DNA of 36,785 nucleotides from Fischerella muscicola PCC 7414 (GTDB lineage Bacteria; Cyanobacteriota; Cyanobacteriia; Cyanobacteriales; Nostocaceae). Below the pieces are notes generated by a model that was not told where the DNA came from, searched no databases, and saw nothing but the letters and a program-made list of their open reading frames with translations. The position numbers and the translations under genes are program-made. The stretch lies in contig NZ_AJLK01000026.1 of the NCBI RefSeq assembly GCF_000317205.1, forward strand, positions 1 to 36,785, given 5' to 3'. Shown here in pieces: positions 24,263 through 33,935 of this stretch (its first letter is position 1; each line of letters opens with the position of its first letter).

Positions 24263-24820
24263 TCATTCGTTCGGGAAACTTCCCCGCTTTTTACGGGCTT
24301 CCATCGCTTTCTCCAACAGGTCTAGCAATCCTGGGGCTTCTTCTTGAATACTTAATAAAATTCTTTCTCCTAGTTCTACGTTACCTGGATCTTGACCTGT
24401 TTCCATCACCGCTTGCAGCCGGGGTATGGCGACATTATCAACAAGCTGAATTAAACCACTCAAACAACGGTTAAACTGTTTTTCTGTAAGAATCGAATCT
24501 TCTAAGGGAAACTCTATGATGGCACGAATTTCACCATCGGATGGATCATATTCCCATTGCAGCATTTTAGTTTCCCAAGAAATCGCTAGCATGGTTTGGA
24601 GAATGGCTGCTTTGTGGGGATGCTCTTGTACTCCTGCCAGAACCTGTGGTGCAAATAATCGAAAAAACCTTCCATCCTCATCTAATTGAACAACAATTAA
24701 AAAGTCTTCGACATTATCACTTTCTACACCTGTGATAATACGCTCTTCTTCTTCATCTACACGATAATCCCAACCAAGGTTATCTAAGTAATTGGCAATC
24801 TGTACCAGATCAGCAGCCAT
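24263..24820 (-). CDS. YbjN-like / type III secretion chaperone-fold protein
   Basis: The 185-residue acidic protein begins MAADLVQIANYLDNLGWDYRV and continues with FLIVVQLDEDGRFFRLFAP and AISWETKMLQWEYDPSDGEI. This alternation of a leading helix and an antiparallel sheet is characteristic of the YbjN family, which shares the type III secretion chaperone fold. The second half (LTEKQFNRCLSGLIQLVDNV) is a helical dimerisation-like region. Members are widespread in cyanobacteria and are thought to modulate other proteins, but no biochemical role is set. It lies on the same strand as the DUF3318 gene, 67 nt upstream of it, so the two may form a small operon. Confidence 0.72.
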   Translation of the reverse strand: MAADLVQIANYLDNLGWDYRVDEEEERIITGVESDNVEDFLIVVQLDEDGRFFRLFAPQVLAGVQEHPHKAAILQTMLAISWETKMLQWEYDPSDGEIRAIIEFPLEDSILTEKQFNRCLSGLIQLVDNVAIPRLQAVMETGQDPGNVELGERILLSIQEEAPGLLDLLEKAMEARKKRGSFPNE

Positions 24821-25373
24821 AAAAGCCTCATTGTAAACGGTAAAACCGCTGTTGTCAGGCCTAGTTTAACCTGCTAGCACATGGGTATAGCGTGGAAACG
24901 CTACGTTTTATATTATGTTTAACTGTTAATTAAATTACAGTTAATCTCTGTAAATATAGTACAGCATTTCTAAATCATTCGTGAGAGGCAAGATCCCCGA
25001 CTTCGCAAGAGTTGTCGGGGATATGAGTCTTGCAATTCTCACTTTTGCAGATAAGATTGCTATATTCATTTTGAATTTACGCCTAATGTGAATTAAAACT
25101 ATGGCAACAATCATGTTTTTGAAAGTCGTAGACACGCAAAGGCGTCTACATTGGTGTATCACCCCGCCCTTGGGGGCGTCTACGTTAACCAAAATCAAAC
25201 TCTGGACAATTGCCAAAAAACCTTATATTACTTCTTCAATTCACAGTCTTACGAAATTTACATATTACTATCTAGCAATTTGAATCTTGGTGATTTTTCG
25301 TCAGAGTAGGATGCTAAGAACGCCAAGAAAATAAAAAGATAATTTCACGAATCACTTAGGAATACTATTGCTT
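24821..25373. other. Intergenic region, 553 bp, with palindromic repeats and no convincing gene
   Basis: This holds the ATCCCCGAC palindrome (listed) and a cluster of GTAGACGC-type units at about 25128-25187 (GTAGACACGC, GCGTCTAC, then GGGGGCGTCTAC), a common dispersed cyanobacterial element. A 60-codon plus-strand frame at 25101-25283 runs through these repeats and is probably not a gene. Confidence 0.45.
24988..25033. repeat. Dispersed palindromic element ATCCCCGAC...GTCGGGGAT
   Basis: A perfect 9-bp stem (24993-25001 with 25014-25022) is enclosed by a further GCAAG/CTTGC pair (24988-24992 and 25029-25033). The ATCCCCGACTTC motif is a known type of short repeat in cyanobacterial intergenic regions. 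It is not followed by a T-run. Confidence 0.65.
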
Positions 25374-26549
25374 TTAAGCAAGATTATGAATCTTTTGAAT
25401 TATTCCACTTTCTACCTGATTAATTGCCGACATAATTCCATTTTCTGAATTATTTAGCAAAGATAATTTGACTTGCTGTAAATAATCATAAATGGCATCT
25501 CGCAAGATTGGTTTTTCTACAGCTACTGTATGGTGATAATCCCATAAATCCCAAATAATAATCCCAACACCCACAATTGGATCTAGTAACTCTGCACCTA
25601 ATTTTGCAGCTACTGTACTACCAGTCTTGGCAGCCATTTTGGCACCAGCTTTGCCAGCAAAGGATGTCACTACTTTACTGCCTACTTTTGTCACGGTGGG
25701 GATCATTGCTTTCGTAAGTAAATAAGCACTACCTCCAGTTAAAACCTTTAAAGATAAATTAGATATATTGCCCTCTGTATCATTAATAGTAATCGCAACA
25801 TCACCTAGATAACGCTCCCAATCTGCTTGAGGAATCTTGTAACTACTTTGGATATCAGCAATATTTTGACTCAACTGAGCGACATATAAATCTATAGTCT
25901 CCTTGGTGATATTTTCTAATTCCAGTTGGGCAACTTTAGGTCTAAGAACGCGTTTAGCAAATTCTGTTTGAAAATTCTCTGTTAATTTTTCGGCAACTGC
26001 TTGTGCAGGAGAGGGATGATTGGCATTTTTCCAGTGGGCTACAGTTGAAGTTAACCACACAAATGGAGTACTAAATTCCAGCTTTTTTTGATTGAAGTAA
26101 TTAAAATACCAATCCAAAAAACTATCATCAACGCGAGTCATTAACTCATCAACCCACGCATCTAATTTTGTAGCAGCAAATCTCTGAGATTGAGAATGGG
26201 CGTTTGTAATTGCAGTTGCGATCGCACCTTCCATTCCTGTGGGCGGAGCTTTTTTCTCAACAATCACTATATTGTCTTTTGTAGGCTGAGTCATTACACG
26301 CTCTTGTGCCGATGAACCTGCTATTAAAAATTTACCTAGCAACGGAATCAGCACAATCATAATCACAGCTACCCAAACATAAGGAGTTACAGACTTAATA
26401 AATTCACTCCAGGCACGAATGCGATCCGTTATATGGATGTAGGCAACTTTTTCCTTTGTTTCCTGGGGCTTGTTTTCGGTATTGTTTCCAGGTATTGATG
26501 AGTTTGGAGAAGATTTGGACTCGAAAACATGCTGTTGTTCTTGGTTCAT
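25374..26549 (-). CDS. Membrane protein of unknown function
   Basis: The 391-residue protein has a hydrophilic, disordered N-terminus (1-35), one strong membrane segment (about 55-77, TPYVWVAVIMIVLIPLLGKFL), and a helical middle (about 105-240, LDAWVDELMTRVDDSFLDWYF). A Gly/Ala-rich hydrophobic stretch follows (about 270-340, GKAGAKMAAKTGSTVAAKLG, then DPIVGVGIIIWDLWDYHH). The C-terminus is a coiled, polar helix. The glycine-rich region suggests close helix packing or membrane insertion. I do not recognise the family and do not propose a function. It is a single gene divergent from the S-formylglutathione hydrolase gene, with 170 bp between them. Confidence 0.75.
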   Translation of the reverse strand: MNQEQQHVFESKSSPNSSIPGNNTENKPQETKEKVAYIHITDRIRAWSEFIKSVTPYVWVAVIMIVLIPLLGKFLIAGSSAQERVMTQPTKDNIVIVEKKAPPTGMEGAIATAITNAHSQSQRFAATKLDAWVDELMTRVDDSFLDWYFNYFNQKKLEFSTPFVWLTSTVAHWKNANHPSPAQAVAEKLTENFQTEFAKRVLRPKVAQLELENITKETIDLYVAQLSQNIADIQSSYKIPQADWERYLGDVAITINDTEGNISNLSLKVLTGGSAYLLTKAMIPTVTKVGSKVVTSFAGKAGAKMAAKTGSTVAAKLGAELLDPIVGVGIIIWDLWDYHHTVAVEKPILRDAIYDYLQQVKLSLLNNSENGIMSAINQVESGIIQKIHNLA

Positions 26550-26719
26550 AGTATGTTTTTAACTGAATCTAAACAGCGCAGTGTGGCAGAAATAAATATG
26601 CACTTGAAAAAGCATAAAAAGCGAAATAGGTTTTCTTCCCTTGTGCCATCTGCCTCCAGCATAGCTGCCTTCTTATAGCTTCCTCCACCCGTAAGTTTAG
26701 CTAATTTAATTAACAAACT

Positions 26720-27562
26720 ATGTCTGTTCAGCTTATTTCAGAATCAAAATGCTTTGATGGCAAACTCGGCTTTTATCGCCATCACTCCTTTAGCTGCAAT
26801 GGTGAAATGCGTTTTGCTGTTTACCAACCACCAGAGGCAAGTTATGAACCAGTACCTGTTCTTTATTTCCTCTCTGGTTTGACTTGTACAGAAGAAAACT
26901 TTATGGCAAAGGCGGGGGCGCAGCGCTTTGCAGCAAAGTATGGCTTAATGTTAGTAGTACCAGACACTAGTCCTCGCAACACTGGAATTCCTGGTGAAGA
27001 TGACGACTGGGACTTTGGCACAGGTGCAGGCTTCTACGTTGACGCTACAGTTGAACCTTGGGCTTCGCATTACCGCATGTATAGTTATATCGTTGATGAA
27101 CTACCTGTTGTTATTGCCGAAAATTTTCTTGTTCTCACAGAAAGAAAAAGCATTTTTGGTCATTCTATGGGCGGACATGGGGCGTTGATTTGTGCAATGC
27201 GAAATCCTCAACAATATCGATCTGTGTCCGCTTTTGCACCGATCACTGCACCAATGCGTTGTCCTTGGGGACAAAAAGCTTTCAGCCGCTATTTAGGTGA
27301 GGATCAAAAAACTTGGTGTGAATATGATGCTAGTGAGTTAGTCAAGCAAGTTGGATACCACAGTCAGATTCTGATAGATCAAGGCACTGCTGATAAATTT
27401 TTAGCAGAACAATTACTTGTGGATGCATTTGAACAAGCTTGTATAGAAGTAGATCAACCTTTGAATTTGCGTTATCAAGAAGGCTACGACCACAGTTATT
27501 ACTTTATTGCCTCTTTTATTGAAGATCACATTCGTCATCATGCGATCGCGCTATTACAATAG
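26720..27562 (+). CDS. S-formylglutathione hydrolase
   Basis: The 280-residue alpha/beta hydrolase matches the esterase D / FghA family. It shows [20 protein letters not shown] near the N-terminus, the conserved PDTSPRN segment, the nucleophile elbow [10 protein letters not shown] (Ser149), the acid Asp225 in DQGTADKFL, and His258 in GYDHSYYFI. It hydrolyses S-formylglutathione to formate and glutathione, the last step of glutathione-dependent formaldehyde detoxification. The partner alcohol dehydrogenase is not in the window. The gene ends with a strong intrinsic terminator. Start ATG 26720 fits the family N-terminus, though the upstream Shine-Dalgarno is weak. Confidence 0.93.
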   Translation: MSVQLISESKCFDGKLGFYRHHSFSCNGEMRFAVYQPPEASYEPVPVLYFLSGLTCTEENFMAKAGAQRFAAKYGLMLVVPDTSPRNTGIPGEDDDWDFGTGAGFYVDATVEPWASHYRMYSYIVDELPVVIAENFLVLTERKSIFGHSMGGHGALICAMRNPQQYRSVSAFAPITAPMRCPWGQKAFSRYLGEDQKTWCEYDASELVKQVGYHSQILIDQGTADKFLAEQLLVDAFEQACIEVDQPLNLRYQEGYDHSYYFIASFIEDHIRHHAIALLQ

Positions 27563-27569
27563 AGCAGCA

Positions 27570-27603
27570 GGCAAAAGGCTTATCAGATAAGCTTTTGCCT
27601 TTT
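27570..27603 (+). terminator. Intrinsic terminator after the S-formylglutathione hydrolase gene
   Basis: GGCAAAAGGCTTATC (27570-27584) pairs with GATAAGCTTTTGCC (27586-27599) with one bulged G, followed by TTTT (27600-27603). It starts eight nt after the stop codon, on the gene's own strand. Confidence 0.85.
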
Positions 27604-28412
27604 AAATCTCAAAGTTCAGACGATAGAGATGTGAATACTTTAAATAGTTGCTTAGTCAACTGTAACTTTATCTATTTACTAATGTACTTGTAAACTCTAT
27701 TTAACATTGATGAGTGTAAAACTATATTAACTAATTTTTTTGCCATTAGTTGATCTAAGTGCAAATTTGGGTACCTATTTTATGGTATAATATGCGGTAA
27801 TTTAATAAAAAGTAATTTTTGTCTATAATTTCTTAACTAAAATTTTATCTTAATTTATAAATACAAAAGTCAAAAATCACTGAATCTATATTTTTTTATA
27901 GCTTTACTAGGGCTAAATTTTCAAAAATCACTCTAACTCAAATTTGAATTAATAAATCAAAAGAAATTTATTTTTATTTAATAATTGCACTTAAATTTTT
28001 TTAGATTTTGATTTTCTGAGAGTTTTTATCCCTAAATGTTTGGAAAAGTTGACTTTGAACTTCTCAGAATTAGAGGATGTTTAAATAAAACTTAAAATTA
28101 TCAAAAATAATTTAAAATACTGTCAATAAAATTGAAGTATCACGGCGTGAAAATCGACAAAAAAAGTAGGATGATTTAATTGAAGTTAAAAAGTAAAAGC
28201 AAGACACTTGTATAAGGGTTTTTGTCGATAAACCACTGTATCGCCAGAGAGCAACCAGCAAAAAAGCGACGAAAAAAAGGTTCCGCAGTAATCAGTTAAC
28301 AGTGACCAGTGATCAGGATTTCCTATTAAAAGATTCCGGATGACTCATTGAAATAGTCGCCTTAGTTGTCGTAATTGACTAGTAAACTGACAAAACCAAA
28401 CAAACAACAATT
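27604..28412. other. Long AT-rich leader or spacer before the glucan phosphorylase gene
   Basis: About 800 bp contain no gene. An extended -10 (TGGTATAAT, 27783-27791) could drive a transcript more than 600 nt upstream of the start codon; no good -35 is present. The sequence from about 27800 to 28200 is very AT-rich. A degenerate heptamer array (CAGTAATCAGTTAACAGTG..., 28286-28317) is the opposite-strand relative of the one at 17326. Just upstream of the gene is an AACAAACAACAATT stretch without a clear Shine-Dalgarno. Confidence 0.45.
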
Positions 28413-30626
28413 ATGATTAAAAGCATTGCAAAGACCGCAGCGCTTCGCTTGAGTGAAAAATTGCCTTTGCCGCTACGACGCTTGGCAGATTTGGCTTATA
28501 ATTATTGGTGGTCGTGGACTAGCGATCGCATCGCTTTATTTCAAACCATCGATCCCCAAGAATGGGAACGTTGCGGACACAACCCAGTTGCAATATTAGA
28601 ATCAGCAACCTACGAACGCCTCACCCAGCTTGCAGAAGACCCGTTTTACCTCAAGCAAATTTCTGCCCTCGCCAAAGAATTCGACGAATACATGGCCCAA
28701 AGAGATACTTGGGTTAGCCGAGTTGCACCACAAGTTTCAATCGAACATCCCATCGCTTACTTTTGCGCCGAATTTGGCATTCATGAATCTTTACCAGTTT
28801 ACTCTGGTGGTTTGGGTATTCTTGCAGGCGACCATCTCAAATCTTCGTCAGACTTGGGCGTACCAATGGTTGCTGTTGGCTTGCTGTATCGTCAAGGTTA
28901 CTTCCGCCAACGCTTGAACCGTAGTGGCTGGCAGGAAGATTATTACGTGGACAATCCCTTCCACCGTATGCCCATAGAACTAATCAAAAACGAACAAGGG
29001 CAACCCCTCACCATCGAATTAGAAATTCGCCAGCGGCGGGTAAAAGTACAAATTTGGCAAGTACAAGTCGGGCGAGTCACCCTTTATCTTTTAGATAGCG
29101 ATCGCGACGACAACGATCCCATCGACCGTTGGTTAACTGGACACCTCTACGGCGGTAATCAAGAAACCCGCATTGCCCAAGAAGTAGTTCTAGGAATCGG
29201 TGGTGTCCGTGCCTTAACTGCTTTAGGAATCCAACCATCCGTCTACCACCTCAACGAAGGACACGCCGCCTTCTGCACCTTGGAAATTTCCCGCCAAGAA
29301 ATTCAACGCACCAACAAATCCTTCTACGATATTGAAGCAGATGTACGCAAACGGTGTGTCTTCACCACCCATACACCCGTTCCCGCCGGACATGATGTCT
29401 TCTCGCCAGATTTAATAGACTCCTTCTTTGCCCACTACTGGCCCCAACTACGCCTTTCTCGCGAACAATTCTTGGCATTAGGCGCACGCCGACTAGGTGA
29501 TCCTTGGGAACCCTTTGGCATGACAGTTTTAGCATTGCGGATGTGTCGCACCTCTAACGGCGTCAGTGAGTTACACGGACGAATTTCCCGCCAGATGTGG
29601 ACAGTCATGTATCCTAATCGATCTGAAGATAACGTCCCCATCGGCTACATTACCAACGGAGTCCATGCCCCAACTTGGACTGCTCCCTTAATAGCAGAAT
29701 TATACAGTCAGTATTTAGGATCTGATTGGAAAACCCGGGCAGTTGACCCCAAAATGTGGGAGAAAGTAGACGACATTCCTAACGAAGAACTGTGGTGGCG
29801 ACACCAAATCCTCAAAGAAAGACTTGTTGCTCACACCCGCTATAAAGTTAAGAAAGCTAGAGAAGGACGAGGCGAAGAATACGAAAGAATTCAAGCCACC
29901 GATAACCTCCTAGATCCCCAAGCACTCACCATCGGATTTGCCAGACGTTTTTCACCATACAAACGCGGTCATTTACTCCTGCGTGACACCGAACGCGCCT
30001 TAAGAATTTTTGGTAACATAGATCGCCCCGTACAAATTATCTTCGCTGGCAAAGCACACCCCGCCGATGAAGAAGGCAAGCGAATTATTCAACGCTTGAT
30101 GGAGTGGTGCAAACATCCAGCCCTTACCAACCGCGTTGCTTTCATCGAAGACTACGACATCTACACCGCCCAAAAACTCGTCCAAGGCGTCGATGTCTGG
30201 TTAAACAACCCCCGTCGTCCCCTGGAAGCATCCGGTACAAGCGGGCAAAAAGTCTGCTTCAACGGTGGTATCAATTGCAGCGTCCTCGATGGCTGGTGGT
30301 GCGAAGGCTATCAAGCCGACGCCAACGGTAAAGGCATCAACGGTTGGGCGATCGGCGAAGATGCTCACACCAGCGATCAAGAACTACAAGACCGCATTGA
30401 TTCCGAATCACTGTATCAACTATTAGAAGAAGAAATCACCCCCCTCTACTACAACCAGGATGCTAACGGTATTCCTCACGGTTGGATACAGATGATGAAG
30501 GCTTCCATTAAAACCAATGCACCATTGTTTAACACCGATCGCATGATTGCTGACTACGTTTCCCAAGTGTACGTCCCCGAAATTGCTGTCACAGTACCAC
30601 CGATTCTAGCCAAAGTATTGGTATAA
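28413..30626 (+). CDS. glgP: Alpha-glucan (glycogen) phosphorylase, GT35, DUF3417-type
   Basis: The 737-residue protein is of the shorter bacterial type. It begins with a DUF3417-like N-terminus (LADLAYNYWWSWTSDRIALF), continues with IAYFCAEFGIHESLPVYSGGLGILAGDHLKS, and has the active-site strings NEGHAAF and FTTHTPVPAGHD. The PLP region is EASGTSGQKVCFNGG, where Lys613 is the expected Schiff-base lysine. It releases glucose-1-phosphate from glycogen or maltodextrin using phosphate, and in cyanobacteria acts in dark glycogen use. The codons are notably GC-richer and more C-ending than those of its neighbours, which suggests high expression. No other glycogen gene is adjacent. Confidence 0.93.
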   Translation: MIKSIAKTAALRLSEKLPLPLRRLADLAYNYWWSWTSDRIALFQTIDPQEWERCGHNPVAILESATYERLTQLAEDPFYLKQISALAKEFDEYMAQRDTWVSRVAPQVSIEHPIAYFCAEFGIHESLPVYSGGLGILAGDHLKSSSDLGVPMVAVGLLYRQGYFRQRLNRSGWQEDYYVDNPFHRMPIELIKNEQGQPLTIELEIRQRRVKVQIWQVQVGRVTLYLLDSDRDDNDPIDRWLTGHLYGGNQETRIAQEVVLGIGGVRALTALGIQPSVYHLNEGHAAFCTLEISRQEIQRTNKSFYDIEADVRKRCVFTTHTPVPAGHDVFSPDLIDSFFAHYWPQLRLSREQFLALGARRLGDPWEPFGMTVLALRMCRTSNGVSELHGRISRQMWTVMYPNRSEDNVPIGYITNGVHAPTWTAPLIAELYSQYLGSDWKTRAVDPKMWEKVDDIPNEELWWRHQILKERLVAHTRYKVKKAREGRGEEYERIQATDNLLDPQALTIGFARRFSPYKRGHLLLRDTERALRIFGNIDRPVQIIFAGKAHPADEEGKRIIQRLMEWCKHPALTNRVAFIEDYDIYTAQKLVQGVDVWLNNPRRPLEASGTSGQKVCFNGGINCSVLDGWWCEGYQADANGKGINGWAIGEDAHTSDQELQDRIDSESLYQLLEEEITPLYYNQDANGIPHGWIQMMKASIKTNAPLFNTDRMIADYVSQVYVPEIAVTVPPILAKVLV

Positions 30627-31069
30627 GAATTAATGAACCAGCAAGACTCTAAGCCAATACGCTTGGTGTTAGAGCTAAAAACCTAATTTTGTGTAGGTTG
30701 GATTGAGGAACGTAGACACACCCTGCGCGGCTTAAGGTAGGGTAAACCGACATTCTCGCCGCTTTGTTGGGTTTCGCTCACGCTCTACCCAACTTACTAT
30801 CATCCTTAACTGAACCGTATTAACGTGAGTTCGATGCACATGAAATGACCCCTCCCCCAACCCCTTCCCTACAAGGAGAGGGGCAATAATAAGCCTATTT
30901 TTATGTTGTTCCTCCCTCGCCTAAAAGGAGAGGGAGGTAGGGAGGGAGAGGTTCGTCGAACTCACATCGTAATTAGACTCAAAGGCACTAAGAAATCTTG
31001 GTGTCTTTCTTTATTGGCGTACAAAATCATAATTCAATATCGTCCACCCATTCCCCAACCAAGTGTGAT
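30627..31069. repeat. Repeat-rich convergent intergenic region
   Basis: Three dispersed-repeat relics lie in tandem. First is a TGTAGGTTGG...TTGGGTTTCGCTCACG...CCCAAC element (about 30692-30794). Second is CCCCT...AGGGG (30861-30883). Third is a perfect CCTCCCTC/GAGGGAGG hairpin (30911-30937). All are typical short cyanobacterial repeats. A 70-codon frame across 30903-31115 runs into the helicase gene and is not credible. Confidence 0.6.
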
Positions 31070-33331
31070 TCACCACAAACCCACTATTTGTCTTAGTTCT
31101 TCCATATCTAAATAATCACTTGCAAAAGCTTTCCGTAGAAGTGCATGGGGAATAAACTTGTCATACTTCTGAATTTCTGGTGCTTCTGCATCACTCAATA
31201 AATTTTCAGCCGTAATTCTTTGTTCACACAAAGAAAGAATTTCTGGATAAAGAGAGTTAACTTTTGTATTATCTAATTTAATCATCAAATAATATGGATT
31301 TACACCGCCAATGCTTTTAATTGCTAAAGATTCACGACAGAACATGTTCAGTAACCTTTCCAAAGTTCGGTAAGCCACCGTACCCATCCAAGGAAAAATG
31401 CAACACTTATCTTTAGCCAAAAGTAAAATATTTTTTTGATCTAATCCAGAACTACGTGTGAGTTCGCGAACTACACGCAAACGCTTCATCGCGTTACTTT
31501 GCAAATAAGGATATTCTATATCTTCAACTAAAACTTGTCGCATTCTTTGGAGAATACGTGTATGAATCGTACCGCTACCACCAGGCCAAAAAATACTTGC
31601 TTGCCCTTCAACTTGCTTCACTAAAATAATCTTCTTTTTAAAATCAACTTCTACAACTTCCCAAGTTTTCCCTGCCAAAGCAAATTGATTACCTACAGGC
31701 GGCGGCAGAGATATACTACCAATTTCTGTCGCTCCTTGCTTAACCACAAACTCCTCATTGTCTGGGAAGACTGCATAAAATTGGAACTTACTCACCACTC
31801 TTTCACCAGCCAAACCCAAAATGAGTTTTCCCTCCTCAGTCAATTGCAGATGATTGATATCAATTAAATACCGTAGTAATAACTTCAAATCATCTTTAGA
31901 TACAGCAGCAAACACAGGCAAACTCAAGACTTTTTGAGCAAGAGCAGCTGGTGAAATTTCACCAACTGCTACTAAAATACTCATAGTTTGGTGATACAAC
32001 AAACTAAAAGGATATCTCACAGGCTTAATTGGCTCAATCCACTTTTCCTCCAAATAAAGTTGAATAATGGCAATACACTGTAACAATTGCCAAGGAATTT
32101 GTTCCGGTAGAGATGCCTCTGATAACACTTCATTTTCAGCGCAAACAAAGCGCATATCAGCAGCTTCACCTCTTCTCCCTGTACGTCCCAAACGTTGTAA
32201 AAAACTCGCTACAGAAAGCGGCGCTTCTAACTGAATCACCCGCTCAAGATAACCAATATCTATACCTAATTCTAAAGTCAAAGTCGCAGCAGTCACGGCA
32301 GGTCGATTTGGTTCCCGCATAGCACTTTCTGCAACTTGTCGCAAGCTAGCAGATATACTGCCATGATGTACATGATATATATCCGCTTCCCCTTCCTTCA
32401 TAGCAACTTTTCGCAAAGAAGCAATCACCGCTTCAGTTTGCGACTTATTATTAGCAAAAATCAAACACTTACGATTCTTACTCAAATTAAAAATATATCT
32501 TTCATAAACACCAATATCAAACTTACCCTCTCTCCCCTCTCTTCTCTGTGCGCTCTCTGCGTCTCTGCGGTTCTTTTTTCCCCAAAACTCATCATCAACG
32601 CCAACAAAAAAATGCTCCACAGCCAACCTAACTTGCCTATTTCCCCCCTCAATCTTCGGCGTAATCACCGACTTTTTACTCCCAGAACACAACCACTCCT
32701 CAGCCAATGCATAATCACCAAGAGTAGCCGATAAACCAATTCTTCGAGGTTGCTTTTGCGTCAAATCTTCCAACCTAGCCAACTGACAAAGAATCTGACA
32801 ACCCCTTTCCGTTCCCATAAAAGCATGAATTTCATCAATGACAACAAATCGTAAATCACCAAACAAACGCTTGATGTCATGATATTTATTAATTAATAAA
32901 CTTTCTAAAGATTCCGGTGTGATTTGCAGGATACCTCGAGGATTTTTGAGCAGCTTATTTTTATGACTTTGAGAAACATCACCATGCCAATACCAAACAG
33001 GAATGTCTGCTTCTTTGAGTAAACCATGCAAACGTTCAAATTGATCATTAATTAAAGCTTTGATTGGGCCAATATATAATGCACCAATCGTACTTGATGG
33101 ATTTTCATGTAATAAAGTCAAAACTGGTAAAAACGCTGCTTCTGTTTTTCCAGCAGCGGTAGCAGCCGCAATTAATAGATGAGCATCTGTATCAAAAATG
33201 ACTTGACATGCCGCTATTTGAACTGGGCGTAATTCCGTCCAGTTGTGATTGTAAATATATTCTTGAATAAAGGGTGCGAGTCGGGAAAAGGTGTATAGGT
33301 TATTTTTGTCTACATGTATTGGTTGTGGCAT
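31070..33331 (-). CDS. Lhr-like DEAD/DEAH superfamily 2 helicase with in-frame repeat insertion
   Basis: The 753-residue protein holds the SF2 helicase motifs in order: Q-motif RPVQ (Gln38), Walker A ATAAGKTE (Lys62), DEIH box (166-169), SAT (201-203), TLELGIDIG, and motif VI QRLGRTGRRG (379-388). The following region (about 400-680) carries winged-helix- and Lhr-like segments, after which the protein stops, so it is much shorter than E. coli Lhr. Lhr-type helicases unwind DNA-RNA and branched duplexes in repair. Residues 251-270 (GKKNRRDAESAQRREGREGK) are encoded by a dispersed CGCAGAGACGCAGAG repeat between the two RecA-like lobes. The frame stays open, so the protein may still work. No partner gene suggests a defence operon. 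Confidence 0.85.
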   Translation of the reverse strand: MPQPIHVDKNNLYTFSRLAPFIQEYIYNHNWTELRPVQIAACQVIFDTDAHLLIAAATAAGKTEAAFLPVLTLLHENPSSTIGALYIGPIKALINDQFERLHGLLKEADIPVWYWHGDVSQSHKNKLLKNPRGILQITPESLESLLINKYHDIKRLFGDLRFVVIDEIHAFMGTERGCQILCQLARLEDLTQKQPRRIGLSATLGDYALAEEWLCSGSKKSVITPKIEGGNRQVRLAVEHFFVGVDDEFWGKKNRRDAESAQRREGREGKFDIGVYERYIFNLSKNRKCLIFANNKSQTEAVIASLRKVAMKEGEADIYHVHHGSISASLRQVAESAMREPNRPAVTAATLTLELGIDIGYLERVIQLEAPLSVASFLQRLGRTGRRGEAADMRFVCAENEVLSEASLPEQIPWQLLQCIAIIQLYLEEKWIEPIKPVRYPFSLLYHQTMSILVAVGEISPAALAQKVLSLPVFAAVSKDDLKLLLRYLIDINHLQLTEEGKLILGLAGERVVSKFQFYAVFPDNEEFVVKQGATEIGSISLPPPVGNQFALAGKTWEVVEVDFKKKIILVKQVEGQASIFWPGGSGTIHTRILQRMRQVLVEDIEYPYLQSNAMKRLRVVRELTRSSGLDQKNILLLAKDKCCIFPWMGTVAYRTLERLLNMFCRESLAIKSIGGVNPYYLMIKLDNTKVNSLYPEILSLCEQRITAENLLSDAEAPEIQKYDKFIPHALLRKAFASDYLDMEELRQIVGLW
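32522..32581. repeat. CGCAGAG-type dispersed repeat inserted in the helicase gene
   Basis: The minus strand reads GAACCGCAGAGACGCAGAGA, then GCGCACAGAGAAG, the form seen in many cyanobacterial intergenic spacers. Here it adds 20 basic and acidic codons in frame. A related array lies at 7040-7090. Confidence 0.75.
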
Positions 33332-33435
33332 TTAGAAAAGGTTTAATACTCAAAATTTTGATCAAGTATAGCTGTTGAGTATAAAAATAGGTGAAGTTTC
33401 ACTTGACTAGTAAGCCTTAATAACAGAGTGAATCT

Positions 33436-33861
33436 ATGAAGCAACCGAAAATTGAGATAGCAACAGAACCACAGCCTCATGAAGTTGAATTTGTCCTACA
33501 GCAGATTATTAAATTCAATAGCAGTCGTGCTAGTGAGGGTAACTACAAGCACTTAGTAATCTTTCTGCGAGATTCAGATGATCATATAGTGGGTGGATTA
33601 ATTGGAGAAACATATTGGCAGTGGTTGTATGTTGATGTGTTATGGGTACATGAGTTGTTTCGTGGGGAAGGTTATGGTGACATTCTTTTAGCCACTGCGG
33701 AACAAGAAGCTGTGAAGCGAGGTTGTCAATATGCGTATTTGGATACATTCAGTTTTCAAGCTCCAGAATTCTATCGGAAACGTGGATATGTCGTGTTTGG
33801 TGAGTTACCTAACTTTCCACAAGGTTATAGCCGTTTTTTTCTGAAGAAGGAGTTACAGTAA
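33436..33861 (+). CDS. GNAT family N-acetyltransferase
   Basis: The 141-residue protein is a single GNAT domain. The acetyl-CoA pyrophosphate loop is RGEGYG (76-81), preceded by WLYVDVLWVHELF and followed by ILLATAEQEAVKRGC. The C-terminal strand (YAYLDTFSFQAPEFYRKRGY) is typical of small-molecule or aminoglycoside-like GNATs. It transfers acetyl from acetyl-CoA to an amine; the acceptor is unknown. The gene is divergent from the helicase gene by about 100 bp. Its ATG has a weak GAGTG upstream. Confidence 0.88.
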   Translation: MKQPKIEIATEPQPHEVEFVLQQIIKFNSSRASEGNYKHLVIFLRDSDDHIVGGLIGETYWQWLYVDVLWVHELFRGEGYGDILLATAEQEAVKRGCQYAYLDTFSFQAPEFYRKRGYVVFGELPNFPQGYSRFFLKKELQ

Positions 33862-33935
33862 ATTATTTAATACACTCCATCAGGGACTTCCAAATAAAAA
33901 AATATCCAATTCTATACCCCTATACCCGTGTTTCT

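Noticed and set aside
25101-25283. 60-codon plus-strand frame
   Set aside because: It runs through GTAGACGC-type dispersed repeats and shows no family features.
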